Shown: positions 16,001 through 25,213, counted from the first letter of the stretch. The stretch is DNA of 64,000 bases from Coriobacteriaceae bacterium AF08-21 (GCA_027687465.1 JAQCQR010000012.1:1-64000), one strand, 5' to 3'. Numbers and translations are program-made. Notes: a model not told the origin generated them from the letters alone.

Positions 16001-17725
16001 TCACATCGTGCGGTACTGACCGATTGCGCGGTACTTTTCGTAGCGGAGGTTTGTGAGGGTCGCGTCGTCGAGCCGCCCAAGCGTATCGAAGGCATCAAAT
16101 GCCGAGGACATGACGGCGCCGGCGATCTCCTCATGCGACAGGCCCCTATCGTCGACAATGCCGTCGATGATGCCGAGCGCCAACAGATCGGGGGCCGTGA
16201 GCTTCAGCGCCTCGGCGGCCTCATTCGCGCGCTCGGTATCCTTCCACAGGATCGACGCACAGGCCTCGGGGCTCACGACCGAATAGGCCGAACTCGAGAG
16301 CATCAGGATGCGGTCGGCCACGGACAGCGCTAGCGCGCCACCAGAGCCGCCCTCGCCTGTCACCACCGAGACAATCGGCGTCTTAAGGCCGCTCATCTCC
16401 ATGAGATTCTGGGCAATTGCCTCGCCCTGGCCGCGCTCCTCGGCACCGATGCCGCAAAACGCGCCTGAAGTATCGACCAGGCACAGAACCGGCCGACCAA
16501 ACTTTTCGGCCTGGCGCATAAGGCGACGCGCTTTGCGGTAGCCCTCGGGATGCGCCATGCCAAAGTTGCGGCGCATGCGCTCTTTGGTCGTGGTGCCGCG
16601 CTCGATGGCGATGACCGTTACGGGACGTCCGTCTTTCCAGCCAATGCCAGCCACCACAGCGGCGTCGTCGCCAAAGTAACGGTCGCCATGCAGCTCCACA
16701 AATCCGTCCAAGCCCAGCGAGATTATCTCACCCGCCGTGGCACGATCTGCCGAGCGGGTCTGTTTGACAATCTCGAGCGCGGTTTTTGGTGCCGCCGAGC
16801 GCTTAAACAAGTGTCCCAGCTTTTTGCCGCGGCGACCCACATGCACAATCTCGTGCGGTGCCCCCAGGCTGGGCGCGCGCCCTTCGTGCAGCGCCAGCAG
16901 CTCGCCTACCGTGAGCGCAATCTCGCCACGCGGAACAACGGCATCGCAAAAGCCGTGCTCCAGCAAAAACTCGGAGCGCTGGAATCCCTTGGGCAGACGC
17001 TTGTGCATGTTCTGCTCGATCACGCGCGGGCCGGCAAATGCCGTCAGGGCATCGGGCTCGGCCAGGATAATGTCACCCTCCATGGCAAAGCTCGCGGTTA
17101 CACCTCCGGTCGTGGGGTCGGTGAGCACCGTAATATACAGGCCGCCCGCCTCGCTGTGGCGCCTAACCGCCGCAGAAATCTTGGCCATCTGCATAAGCGA
17201 GGTCACGCCCTCTTGCATGCGCGCACCGCCCGAAACGGTAAAGCCGACAACTGGCAATCCCAGCTCGGTCGCATGCTCAAATGTGCGACAGATCTTCTCG
17301 CCCACCACGGAGCCCATCGAGCCCATCATAAAGTTGGCGTCCATAAAGAAGAGCGCCGTATCGCAACCGCAGATTTTTCCCTTGCCGCACACAACGGCAT
17401 CGCGCTCGCCCGAACGCTCGCTCACGCTCTTGAGCTTGTCGGCATAGCCGGGAAACGAGAGGAAGTCCTCCGACGCCAGATTGGCATCCCATTCCTCAAA
17501 CGTGCCCTCGTCGACCGTCATGCGCATGCGCGCGCGACCGCTCACGCGAAAGTGTTTGCCGCAACGAGGGCAGACCTCGAGGTTGTCGTGTAGGCTTGCC
17601 TCATCGATCACACGGCGGCACTCCGGGCACTTGATAAACACGTGGCGCGCGGGAAACTCGGCGCACGACTCGGTTATCGGCCCCTCAAGGACATTGACCG
17701 TCTTCGCTTTTCTATTCATCAGCAT
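16001..17725 (-). CDS. accDA: Fused acetyl-CoA carboxylase carboxyltransferase (beta-alpha)
   Basis: A 574-residue protein joining both carboxyltransferase subunits. The AccD part (about residues 1-290) opens with a zinc ribbon, CPEC near residue 33 and CPRC near 52, and contains FTVSGGARMQEG and DPTTGGVTASFA. The AccA part (about 300-574) contains DRYFGDDAAVVAGIG, GAEERGQGEAIA and GEGGSGGALAL. Together they transfer CO2 from carboxybiotin on AccB to acetyl-CoA, the committed step of fatty-acid synthesis. Most bacteria encode separate accD and accA; here they are one reading frame without a break. The start overlaps the end of accC by 14 bases. It is the last gene of the fab cluster. Confidence 0.95.
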   Translation of the reverse strand: MLMNRKAKTVNVLEGPITESCAEFPARHVFIKCPECRRVIDEASLHDNLEVCPRCGKHFRVSGRARMRMTVDEGTFEEWDANLASEDFLSFPGYADKLKSVSERSGERDAVVCGKGKICGCDTALFFMDANFMMGSMGSVVGEKICRTFEHATELGLPVVGFTVSGGARMQEGVTSLMQMAKISAAVRRHSEAGGLYITVLTDPTTGGVTASFAMEGDIILAEPDALTAFAGPRVIEQNMHKRLPKGFQRSEFLLEHGFCDAVVPRGEIALTVGELLALHEGRAPSLGAPHEIVHVGRRGKKLGHLFKRSAAPKTALEIVKQTRSADRATAGEIISLGLDGFVELHGDRYFGDDAAVVAGIGWKDGRPVTVIAIERGTTTKERMRRNFGMAHPEGYRKARRLMRQAEKFGRPVLCLVDTSGAFCGIGAEERGQGEAIAQNLMEMSGLKTPIVSVVTGEGGSGGALALSVADRILMLSSSAYSVVSPEACASILWKDTERANEAAEALKLTAPDLLALGIIDGIVDDRGLSHEEIAGAVMSSAFDAFDTLGRLDDATLTNLRYEKYRAIGQYRTM

Positions 17726-19055
17726 AGAGATGCCCCATCAGATCGGTGTGATACATGCCCGACAAGAACTCATCGTTTGCCAGCACGTCAAGCTGAAGCT
17801 CGCTGTTTTCGCTCACGCCCTCAATCACGAGCTCGCCCAGGGCCGAACGCATCTTGCGAATGGCTCCGTCGCGCGTGGGCGCGCACACGATGAGCTTGCC
17901 GAGCATGGAGTCGTAGTACGGCGGAACGTTCGCGCCGGTAAACATGGCCGAATCCCAGCGCACGCGCGGACCACCCGGTACACGCAACGCAGTGACCGTT
18001 CCGCATGACGGCAGAAAGTCCGGCGTTTCGGCATTGATGCGGCACTCCATGGCGTGGTTGCGGACCGGCATGTCCTCCTGCTCAAAGGGCAGAGGCTGGC
18101 CGGCCGCCACGCGCAGCTGCCACTTGACCAAGTCGGTATCGGTCACAAACTCCGTAACCGGATGCTCCACCTGCAAGCGCGTGTTCATTTCCATAAAGTA
18201 GAAATTGCCGTCGTCCGAATACAGGAACTCGATGGTACCGGCCCCTTCGTAGCCGACGGCACGAGCCAGGTCGCGCGCTGCCTTGTGCATGCGAGCACGA
18301 ATGTCGTCGTGTCCGTCGAGGCACGGCGCGGGGCTCTCCTCGATCAGCTTTTGGTTGCGACGCTGAACCGAGCACTCGCGCTCGCCGAGCGAAAACACAT
18401 GGCCCTGCTTATCGGCCATGATCTGCACCTCAACGTGGTGCGCCGGCGCGACGAACTTCTCCATGTAGCACTCGCCGTCGCCAAAGACGGCCTCGCCCTC
18501 GGCACGCGCCTCGATGAACGCCTTTGCCGCATCTTCCACGCGCTCGACCTTGCGAATGCCGCGACCGCCACCGCCTGCACGCGCCTTAATAAGCACGGGG
18601 CAGCCAATGCGCTCGGCCTCGGCCGTTGCCTCCTCGGGGCTTTTGAGCAAATCGCAGCCCGGCACGATGGGCACGCCCGCCGCGGCAGCCGTTCGACGTG
18701 CGGCGTCCTTGTCGCCCATGCTGTCGATGACCTCGGCCGAGGGACCGACAAACGCCAGACCGTACTTGTCGCAGTCGCGCACGAAGCTCGCCTTCTCGGA
18801 AAAGAAACCGTAGCCGGGATGGATCGCCTTAGCTCCCGACTTTACGGCACAGGTGAGCACGGCATCGTCGTTGAGGTAGCTCTCGGCAAGACGCGGGCCG
18901 CCGATGCAATACGCCTCGTCGGCAAGCTGCACGTGCAGCGCGTCCGCATCGGCCGTGGAGTAGACGGCGACGGTCTTGATGCCCATATCGCGGCACGCGC
19001 GGATAACACGGACCGCGACCTCGCCGCGGTTGGCGATGAGCACTTTGTCGAACAT
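17712..19055 (-). CDS. accC: Acetyl-CoA carboxylase, biotin carboxylase subunit
   Basis: A 447-residue ATP-grasp enzyme that carboxylates biotin on AccB. It starts MFDKVLIANRGEVAVRVIRA and has the glycine-rich ATP loop KARAGGGGRGIRKV (near 160-173), HVEVQIMADKQG and the active-site ERECSVQRRNQKLIEE region (near 230-245), and MEMNTRLQVEHPVTE (near 288). The frame extends 37 codons upstream, but the ATG at 19055 gives the family start and has a GGAAGG site. The gap to fabZ is 10 bases. Confidence 0.97.
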   Translation of the reverse strand: MFDKVLIANRGEVAVRVIRACRDMGIKTVAVYSTADADALHVQLADEAYCIGGPRLAESYLNDDAVLTCAVKSGAKAIHPGYGFFSEKASFVRDCDKYGLAFVGPSAEVIDSMGDKDAARRTAAAAGVPIVPGCDLLKSPEEATAEAERIGCPVLIKARAGGGGRGIRKVERVEDAAKAFIEARAEGEAVFGDGECYMEKFVAPAHHVEVQIMADKQGHVFSLGERECSVQRRNQKLIEESPAPCLDGHDDIRARMHKAARDLARAVGYEGAGTIEFLYSDDGNFYFMEMNTRLQVEHPVTEFVTDTDLVKWQLRVAAGQPLPFEQEDMPVRNHAMECRINAETPDFLPSCGTVTALRVPGGPRVRWDSAMFTGANVPPYYDSMLGKLIVCAPTRDGAIRKMRSALGELVIEGVSENSELQLDVLANDEFLSGMYHTDLMGHLYADE

Positions 19056-19065
19056 GGAGCCTTCC

Positions 19066-19488
19066 TTAACTTTCGTGCACGAGTGCAAAGGACATATCGG
19101 CGCGGCAACACACCTCGCCGTTGACGCTCGCGGTGCCCGTCGCAAACCGGAACGGCCCGCGTGCACGCGTGATAGAGCACACTAGGTCCACCGTGTCGCC
19201 CGGGCGTACCGGACGCTTAAAGCGCACCTTGTCCAGACTCGTGTAGAACGGCGTCGCGCCGCGCGCCTCCTCATCGCCCATCAGCAGCACGCAGCAGTTC
19301 TGGGCGAGCATCTCGCACTGAATCACGCCGGGGACGACCGGGTTTCCCGGAAAATGCCCCTGCAAAAAGAACTCGTCGCCCGTAATCGTGATCTTGCCGT
19401 GGGCCTCGTCGCCCACCAGCTCGGCTTCGTCGAGCAAAAGCATCGGCTCGCGATGCGGCAACAGTTCTTTAAGCTCTTCTTTGTTCAT
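19066..19488 (-). CDS. fabZ: 3-hydroxyacyl-ACP dehydratase FabZ
   Basis: A 140-residue hot-dog-fold dehydratase. The catalytic His lies in GHFPGNPVVPGVIQCEMLAQ (near residues 48-67), matching the FabZ pattern with its active-site Glu; the N-terminal LLPHREPMLLLDE is the other hallmark. FabZ removes water from 3-hydroxyacyl-ACP in each elongation cycle. The ATG at 19488 follows AGGTGAT; a GTG three codons upstream lies inside that site and is unlikely to be used. A FabA-type isomerase is not seen in the cluster. Confidence 0.96.
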   Translation of the reverse strand: MNKEELKELLPHREPMLLLDEAELVGDEAHGKITITGDEFFLQGHFPGNPVVPGVIQCEMLAQNCCVLLMGDEEARGATPFYTSLDKVRFKRPVRPGDTVDLVCSITRARGPFRFATGTASVNGEVCCRADMSFALVHES

Positions 19489-19497
19489 GGATATCAC

Positions 19498-19974
19498 CTA
19501 TCCGATCCTCATGAGGCAGCTGTCAAACTCCACGAGGTCGCCGTCGGCCACGCAGATCTCGAGCACCTCGCCATCCGCCTCTGCCGTTACCTCGTTGAGA
19601 ACCTTCATGGCCTCGATGATGCAGAGGGTCTCGCCGGCCTTGACCTTAGAGCCCACGTGCACAAACGGCTCGTCGCCCGGCGCCGGGGCAGCATAGAAAA
19701 CGCCGACCATGGGAGCGGTCACCTCGGTGCCCTTGGGCTCCGGTGCGGCGGCAGGTGTCTGCGCGGCGGGCTCCGGTGCGGCGGCAGGCATGGCGACAGG
19801 AGCCATCGCCGGAGCAGTCACGGCACCCGGCATAGGCATGGGCACGGCAACCGGCTGCGCCGCACTCGCGCGCTCGAGTTCGACCGCGGTGCCATCGGGC
19901 TCCTCGACGCGCACGCGCGTGAGGCCGCGGTCCTCCATAACATCGGCTATCTCGGCAAGTCTTTTGGAATCCAT
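19498..19974 (-). CDS. accB: Biotin carboxyl carrier protein of acetyl-CoA carboxylase
   Basis: A 158-residue BCCP. The N-terminal segment (1-40) is followed by an Ala/Pro-rich linker (about 42-85) and the C-terminal biotinyl domain, in which the biotin-accepting Lys lies in the EAMKV motif near residue 121. The acceptor Lys is charged by BirA, encoded at 25355. The stop is separated from fabZ by 9 bases, and the gene starts 3 bases after fabF ends. Confidence 0.96.
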   Translation of the reverse strand: MDSKRLAEIADVMEDRGLTRVRVEEPDGTAVELERASAAQPVAVPMPMPGAVTAPAMAPVAMPAAAPEPAAQTPAAAPEPKGTEVTAPMVGVFYAAPAPGDEPFVHVGSKVKAGETLCIIEAMKVLNEVTAEADGEVLEICVADGDLVEFDSCLMRIG

Positions 19975-19977
19975 GCT

Positions 19978-21225
19978 CTAGCTCCTTGCATATCTACGCA
20001 GTGCGATGGCGGCGTTATGTCCACCAAAGCCCAGGTTGGTCGAAAGCGCCCAGGTAAGGTCGGCGCGAACCGCGCGATTGGGCGTGTAGTCAAGATCGCA
20101 GGCGGGATCGGGTGTGTGGTAGTTAATGGTCGGCGGCACCACGCCCTGCTCGAGCGCCATGGCACAGGCCATGACCTCAATGGCACCCGTGGCACCGATC
20201 ATATGGCCGGTCATCGACTTGGTCGACGAGACATGTGCGGCGCGCGCCGCGTCCTCGCCGAGCGCTCGCTTGATGCCCGCCGTCTCGGACGAATCGTTGA
20301 GTTTGGTCGAGGTGCCGTGAGCGTTGATGTAGAGGCCCTCGGAAGGCTTAACGTCGCCCTCGGCCACCGCCAGCGATATCGCACGGGCAATGCCGGCAGC
20401 CTCGGGATCGGGGCTCGTGATGTGATAGGCATCATCGGTGTTGCCGTAGCCCACGACCTCGGCATAAATGTGCGCACCGCGCGCCTGCGCATGTTCCATG
20501 CTCTCGAGTACCAGCACGCAGGCGCCCTCGCCCATCACAAAGCCGTCGCGATTCGCATCGAACGGACGACAAGCCGTCGACGGGTCGGGGTTGGTGGTAA
20601 GCGCACGACAGGATGTAAAGCCCGCAACGGCATCGGGGATGATGGCCGCCTCGGCGCCGCCGGCCAGGATTGCATCGGCATAACCGTGCTTGATGGCGCG
20701 GAACGCCTCGCCCACGGCATGGGCCGAGGTCGCGCACGCGGTCACCACGGGCAGGGTCGGGCCTTTTGCCTTGTGGCGAATCGCGATATTGCCCGAAGCC
20801 ATATTGGGGATCATCATCGCAATCATATAGGGCGATGCACGGCGAGGCCCTCGATCGGCGATCGTGTGGACGTTGTCGACAAGTGTCTGCATGCCGCCCA
20901 CGCCTGAACCCACGTAGACGCCCAGGCGCTCGCGATCGATGGCGCCTTCGACATCAAAGCCCGCATCGTGCATTGCCTCGTCCGACGCTGCCAGGGCAAA
21001 CTGAACGCAGGGGTCCAGGTGCTTGGCATCGTGCTTACCAAAGTAGTCGTTGCCGTCAAAGCCCTTGACCTCAGCCGCCACCTTAACGGCAAACGCATCG
21101 GTATCGAAGTGCGTGATCGGGCCGATGCCGCACGTGCCGGCGCACATGGCCGCCCAGGTAGCAAGCGCCGTGTTACCGAGCGGCGATACGGCACCGATAC
21201 CGGTGATTGCAACTCTCTGTTCCAT
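19978..21225 (-). CDS. fabF: 3-oxoacyl-ACP synthase II (FabF)
   Basis: A 415-residue condensing enzyme that elongates acyl-ACP with malonyl-ACP. It begins MEQRVAITGIGAVSPLGN. The catalytic Cys is in VVTACATSAHAVGEA (near 165), and the two His residues are in NAHGTSTKLND (near 305) and SSTKSMTGHMIGATG (near 340); the C-terminal NLGFGGHNA is also typical. The ATG at 21225 has a GAGGAG site. It is the only long-chain condensing enzyme in the cluster beside FabH. Confidence 0.97.
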   Translation of the reverse strand: MEQRVAITGIGAVSPLGNTALATWAAMCAGTCGIGPITHFDTDAFAVKVAAEVKGFDGNDYFGKHDAKHLDPCVQFALAASDEAMHDAGFDVEGAIDRERLGVYVGSGVGGMQTLVDNVHTIADRGPRRASPYMIAMMIPNMASGNIAIRHKAKGPTLPVVTACATSAHAVGEAFRAIKHGYADAILAGGAEAAIIPDAVAGFTSCRALTTNPDPSTACRPFDANRDGFVMGEGACVLVLESMEHAQARGAHIYAEVVGYGNTDDAYHITSPDPEAAGIARAISLAVAEGDVKPSEGLYINAHGTSTKLNDSSETAGIKRALGEDAARAAHVSSTKSMTGHMIGATGAIEVMACAMALEQGVVPPTINYHTPDPACDLDYTPNRAVRADLTWALSTNLGFGGHNAAIALRRYARS

Positions 21226-21264
21226 CTTGGTCTCCTCATCCAAGCCGTTGTTCGGCCCTGGTTT

Positions 21265-22038
21265 CTACATCGCCATTCCGCCGTCGACGCGCACAACCTC
21301 GCCCGTAATGTAGGCAGCCGCATCACTCGCCAAAAAGCGCACCACGCCGGCCACTTCCTCGGGGCGCGCCATACGTCTCAGGGGAATCTGCTCCTCGCAC
21401 GCCGCACGCACCTTATCCGATAGCTTTGCCGTCATATCGGTCTCGACAAACCCGGGGGCGACCGCGTTCACTCGTACGCCGCGGGGCGCAAGCTCGCGCG
21501 CTACCGCCTTGGTCAGGCCGATGACGCCCGCCTTGGAGGCGGCGTAGTTGGCCTGCCCGGCATTGCCCATCAGGCCCACAACCGAGCTCATGTTGACGAC
21601 GCAGCCGCCGCGCTGACGCATAAAGGTCTTGGTGAGCGCGCGCGTCGTATTGAACGTGCCCTTGAGATTGACATCGAGCACGCGGTCGAAGGCATCGTCA
21701 CCCATACGCATGAGCAGGCCGTCGCGTGTGATGCCGGCGTTGTTGACGAGCGCCCAAATGGAGCCGAAGTCGTTGAGGACCGTCTCCACGCATGTGTTGA
21801 CGGCGGCGGGGTCGGCCACGTCACATTGATATGCGCGTGCCGTGGCGCCTGACGCCTCGCAGGCTTCGCACGTCTCGCGCGCCGCATCGACGCTGCCGGC
21901 ATAGACGACGGCGATATCGTAGCCATCCTCCGCCAAGCCCACGGCACAAGCGCGACCGATGCCGCGCGAGCCGCCCGTGACCAGCGCCACGCGGCGCGAT
22001 CCGTCGCGCTCGAGCGCGCCGTTGTTCAAGTTGCCCAT
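21265..22038 (-). CDS. fabG: 3-oxoacyl-ACP reductase FabG
   Basis: A 257-residue short-chain dehydrogenase. Rossmann motif TGGSRGIGRA (near residues 21-30), NNAG (near 100), and the catalytic Ser-Tyr-Lys set within NMSSVVG and YAASKAG (near 150-170) are present. It reduces 3-oxoacyl-ACP with NADPH. About 12 residues precede the usual FabG N-terminus. Gaps are 39 bases to fabF and 30 bases from fabD. Confidence 0.95.
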   Translation of the reverse strand: MGNLNNGALERDGSRRVALVTGGSRGIGRACAVGLAEDGYDIAVVYAGSVDAARETCEACEASGATARAYQCDVADPAAVNTCVETVLNDFGSIWALVNNAGITRDGLLMRMGDDAFDRVLDVNLKGTFNTTRALTKTFMRQRGGCVVNMSSVVGLMGNAGQANYAASKAGVIGLTKAVARELAPRGVRVNAVAPGFVETDMTAKLSDKVRAACEEQIPLRRMARPEEVAGVVRFLASDAAAYITGEVVRVDGGMAM

Positions 22039-22068
22039 GTCATTCCTTTCGGGTTACAGCCCTGTGGG

Positions 22069-22995
22069 CTATGCGAGCTCGTCGGCAATAGCTGCGACCT
22101 GTTCGGCCGTTTCGCACGAATACACACGAACGTCGCTCAGCGTACGCTTGACCAAGCCGGACAGCGTTTTGCCGGGGCCGACCTCAATAAACGTGTCGAT
22201 GCCTTTATCCTGCAGAGCATGCAGCGTGTCGACCCATCGCACGGCATGGCTCACCTGGCTGGCCAGCACCTCCGATGCCGCCTGCGGGTCGGCCGGATAA
22301 GGCGCCGCCGTCATATTTGCCATAACAGGAATGAGCAACGGGGACGGCGCGTGACCGGCCTCAATATATGCAGCAAGGCCACAGGTCGCCTCGGCCATAT
22401 AGGGGCTATGGAATGCACCCGACACCGCGACCTTCATGGCCCGGCCACCAGCCTCTTTTACCAGGACGTCGAGGGTCTGCAATGCATCGGGCGCTCCGGC
22501 CACAACCGTCTGCTGCGGGCTGTTGTAGTTGACCGGCCAGCAGTCCTCGCCGGCCTTTTTTGCCAAGCCCTCGACCTGCGCCGCATCGAGTTTGATGACG
22601 GCGCGCATGCCGCCGGGGTGACGCTCGGCCGCCGTGGCCATCAATGCCGCGCGCTCACATACGAGCTCAAAACCCGCTCGCGTATCGAATGCCCCCGCAA
22701 AGGTGAGTGCAGCGACCTCGCCCAGCGAGAATCCCGCACAGGCGGCAGACACCACGCCGCGCTCGCGCAGGGCGACGGCGACAGCCAAGTCGTGCACGAA
22801 CACGCAAGGCTGCGTGTTCTCGGTCTGCGAGAGCTCCTCTTTCGAGGCGCTCCGGCACTGCTCGCTGGTCCCCGGGCGCACCTCATCGGCGATGGCGAAC
22901 ACCTCGGCGGCCGCCGGCGATGCTTCGATGAGGTCGACGCCCATCGCGGGATGCTGGGCACCCTGACCGGCAAACAGAAACGCTACGCTACCCAT
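22069..22995 (-). CDS. fabD: Malonyl-CoA:ACP transacylase FabD
   Basis: A 308-residue malonyl transferase that loads malonate on ACP. It begins MGSVAFLFAGQGAQHPAMG; the catalytic Ser is in AGFSLGEVAAL (near 95), slightly different from the usual GHSLGEY, with Phe where His is expected before Ser. The conserved His is in SGAFHSPYM (near 200). The ATG at 22995 overlaps the fabK end by 13 bases, and the longer upstream frame lies inside fabK. The GFSLG variation also occurs in other homologues, so activity is still likely. Confidence 0.94.
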   Translation of the reverse strand: MGSVAFLFAGQGAQHPAMGVDLIEASPAAAEVFAIADEVRPGTSEQCRSASKEELSQTENTQPCVFVHDLAVAVALRERGVVSAACAGFSLGEVAALTFAGAFDTRAGFELVCERAALMATAAERHPGGMRAVIKLDAAQVEGLAKKAGEDCWPVNYNSPQQTVVAGAPDALQTLDVLVKEAGGRAMKVAVSGAFHSPYMAEATCGLAAYIEAGHAPSPLLIPVMANMTAAPYPADPQAASEVLASQVSHAVRWVDTLHALQDKGIDTFIEVGPGKTLSGLVKRTLSDVRVYSCETAEQVAAIADELA

Positions 22996-23927
22996 GCGGA
23001 CGCACCCTTCAGGACATGCTCGGCGCCATCGACAAGATCGTCGACGATTTCGCGTGCGCTCTGGCGCTCGTTGACCATGCCGGCAATCTGTCCGCACAAA
23101 TACGAACCCTCTTCGTAATTACCGTCCTTTGCGGCTTTACGAAGCGCGCCCGTGCCCATGGCCCCGAGCTCCTCGGGGCTTGCGCCCGCCTCCTCGTTCT
23201 TGGCATACGCGTTGGTGAAGGGGCTCTTGAGGGCGCGAACCGGATGTCCCGTCGAGCGACCGGTCGCACGCGTCGACGTGTCGCCTGCCTTGAGCACCAG
23301 CTCTTTGTACTGTTCGGATACGGTGCACTCGTTTGCGACCAGAAAGCGTGTTCCCACCTGGACGCCGGCAGCGCCGAGCATAAAGGCGGCCGCCACACCG
23401 CGACCATCGGCGATGCCGCCAGCCGCAACCACGGGAATATCGACCGCATCGACAACCTGCGGCACCAGCGCCATCGTCGAGGTCTCTCCAATATGGCCGC
23501 CTGATTCGGTGCCCTCGGCAACCACGGCAGTTGCTCCGCGACGCGCCACGAGACGCGCCAGCGCCACCGAAGCCACGACGGGAATAACCTTAATGCCTGC
23601 ATCGCTCCAGGCCTTCATGTACTTGGTGGGATTGCCGGCGCCGGTCACCACAACGGGCACCTGCTCATCAATCACCACTTGTGCGACCTCGTCGACAAAC
23701 GGGCTCATGAGCATAACGTTGACGCCAAAGGGCTTATCCGTCTTGGCGCGCAGCTCGTGAATCTGATCGCGCAGCCAGTTTGCGTCGGCATTCATGGCCG
23801 CGATAATGCCTAAGCCGCCCGCTTTGGACACGGCAGACGCCAGCGAGGCATCGGCAATCCAGGCCATGCCACCCTGGAATACGGGCTTTTCGATGCCGAG
23901 CAGATCGCAGAGAGGAGACTTGAGCAT
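22983..23927 (-). CDS. fabK: FMN-dependent enoyl-ACP reductase FabK
   Basis: A 314-residue TIM-barrel flavoprotein of the 2-nitropropane dioxygenase/FabK type. Motifs include PVFQGGMAWIAD near the N-terminus, GGLGIIAAMNA (near 38), VVVTGAGNP (near 93), AEGTESGGHIGE (near 140) and VAAGGIADGRG (near 175), the last two being FMN-phosphate-binding loops. In Streptococcus and Clostridia FabK replaces FabI for the final reduction step, and FabK enzymes are not inhibited by triclosan. Its place between acpP and fabD supports FabK rather than a true nitronate monooxygenase. ATG 23927 is preferred to a GTG one codon upstream. Confidence 0.92.
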   Translation of the reverse strand: MLKSPLCDLLGIEKPVFQGGMAWIADASLASAVSKAGGLGIIAAMNADANWLRDQIHELRAKTDKPFGVNVMLMSPFVDEVAQVVIDEQVPVVVTGAGNPTKYMKAWSDAGIKVIPVVASVALARLVARRGATAVVAEGTESGGHIGETSTMALVPQVVDAVDIPVVAAGGIADGRGVAAAFMLGAAGVQVGTRFLVANECTVSEQYKELVLKAGDTSTRATGRSTGHPVRALKSPFTNAYAKNEEAGASPEELGAMGTGALRKAAKDGNYEEGSYLCGQIAGMVNERQSAREIVDDLVDGAEHVLKGASAWVA

Positions 23928-23929
23928 CA

Positions 23930-24166
23930 CTACTTCTCCAATGCCGCCTCGACCGTATCGACGAACTCGCCGACCGTCTTGGGGTTCTCCTCGGTATCGA
24001 GCTCAATGCCAAACTCGTCCTCGACGGCAACGAGGATCTCGACGGTACCCAGACTGTCGAGGCCAATCTCCTCGAGCGTGGACTCGGGCTTCATCTCGAC
24101 ATCGTCAAGGCCGGCGGTCTCGCGGATAACGTCGCAAACGCGCTCGAAGGTCTTCTGATCTGCCAT
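23930..24166 (-). CDS. acpP: Acyl carrier protein
   Basis: A 78-residue ACP. The Ser that receives phosphopantetheine is in GLDSLGTVEI (near residue 38), and helix II is acidic as usual. The ATG at 24166 follows AAAGGAGA; the stop touches the fabK start region. It carries intermediates for all enzymes of the cluster. Confidence 0.97.
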   Translation of the reverse strand: MADQKTFERVCDVIRETAGLDDVEMKPESTLEEIGLDSLGTVEILVAVEDEFGIELDTEENPKTVGEFVDTVEAALEK

Positions 24167-24218
24167 GGTAGTTCTCCTTTGTTTGTGCCCCAGGGGCGTT
24201 TTCATTTCCTATGTGCAA

Positions 24219-25178
24219 CTACTTCCAGCGAAGTAGATAGCCACCTACATCCAAGCCGGCGCCAAATCCGACCAGGGCGATGGTGTCGCCCGCGTGCAGC
24301 GCGCCGGTATTTGCCAGTCGATCGAGAGCAAGCGGAATACAGGCGCTCGAGATGTTGCCGGTTTCACGCAACGTCCGGACCACACGGTCGTCCGGCACAC
24401 CTAAGCGCTTGACTGCCTGGCTCAAGATTCGTTCGTTAGCCTGATGGAATACAAAATGGTCGATGTCCTCGACCGCGATGCTCGCGTCGCAGGCGAGCTT
24501 GTTGACCGTGTCGCTGATGGCATTGACGCCAAACTTGAAGACACGACGGCCGTTCATGGAAAGCACGCTTTCGCGGTCCTGCGCCGTCTTATACGGCGAG
24601 GAGCCCGCCAAACCGGGGACGCGCAGTGTTTCGACGTCAGGCGACGTCGAAAGCTCAACAGCAAGGGGATTCTCTCCCCCAGCCTCTATGACCGCAGCAC
24701 CCGCTCCATCGCCAAAGAGCACGCACGTGGCACGGTCGGTCCAATCGAGGGCGCGCGTCATCTGCTCGGCTGCAACGACCAGCACGTGCTCGGCGCGACC
24801 GCGGGCGATATAGCCCTCGGCGACATCGAGCGCAAATACGAAGCCGGCACAAGCCGCCGAAACGTCGAAGGCAGGACATGTGGCGCCCAGGCGCTCAGCA
24901 ACGGCGCACGCTTCGGCAGGAACGAGATGATCGCCCGTCGTCGTCGAGCAGACGATAAGATCCAGCCGGCTCGCATCGATTCCGGACGTCTGGAGCGCTT
25001 GCTCGCTCGCCGCCACGGCAAGGTCGTCGAGTGACTCGGTGGTGCACACATGGCGGATCTTGATCCCCGTGCGGGTAAAAATCCACTCATCCGAGGTGTC
25101 CAGGAACTCGGACAGCTCGTCGTTGGAAACGCTGCGCTCGGGAAGTGCCGAGCCCGTTCCCAGTATCGTGAAACCCAT
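24219..25178 (-). CDS. fabH: 3-oxoacyl-ACP synthase III (FabH)
   Basis: A 319-residue initiating condensing enzyme that joins acetyl-CoA or a branched primer with malonyl-ACP. It begins MGFTILGTGSALPE. The catalytic Cys lies in DVSAACAGFVFAL (near residue 110), with His in FVFHQANERI (near 240) and Asn in ETGNISSA (near 270). It is the first gene of the fab operon. ATG 25178 has a strong AAGGAGGT site. The direct-repeat sites at 25196 and 25244 lie just upstream and could control the whole operon. Confidence 0.96.
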   Translation of the reverse strand: MGFTILGTGSALPERSVSNDELSEFLDTSDEWIFTRTGIKIRHVCTTESLDDLAVAASEQALQTSGIDASRLDLIVCSTTTGDHLVPAEACAVAERLGATCPAFDVSAACAGFVFALDVAEGYIARGRAEHVLVVAAEQMTRALDWTDRATCVLFGDGAGAAVIEAGGENPLAVELSTSPDVETLRVPGLAGSSPYKTAQDRESVLSMNGRRVFKFGVNAISDTVNKLACDASIAVEDIDHFVFHQANERILSQAVKRLGVPDDRVVRTLRETGNISSACIPLALDRLANTGALHAGDTIALVGFGAGLDVGGYLLRWK

Positions 25179-25195
25179 CACTAACCTCCTTTGAG

Positions 25196-25213
25196 TTGTT
25201 GACGTGTTTACAT
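25196..25213. promoter_or_regulatory. Operator-like repeat, copy 1
   Basis: TTGTTGACGTGTTTACAT matches copy 2 at 17 of 18 positions. The motif is nearly palindromic (TGTTGAC, two bases, GTTAACA in copy 2). It falls between the likely -10 element and the fabH start. Confidence 0.6.

Noticed and set aside
15961..16158. Longer N-terminus for the EIIC protein reaching into accDA
   Set aside because: The added residues are Arg/Ser/Thr-rich, overlap the coding end of accDA, and lack a ribosome binding site. GTG 15960 has one.
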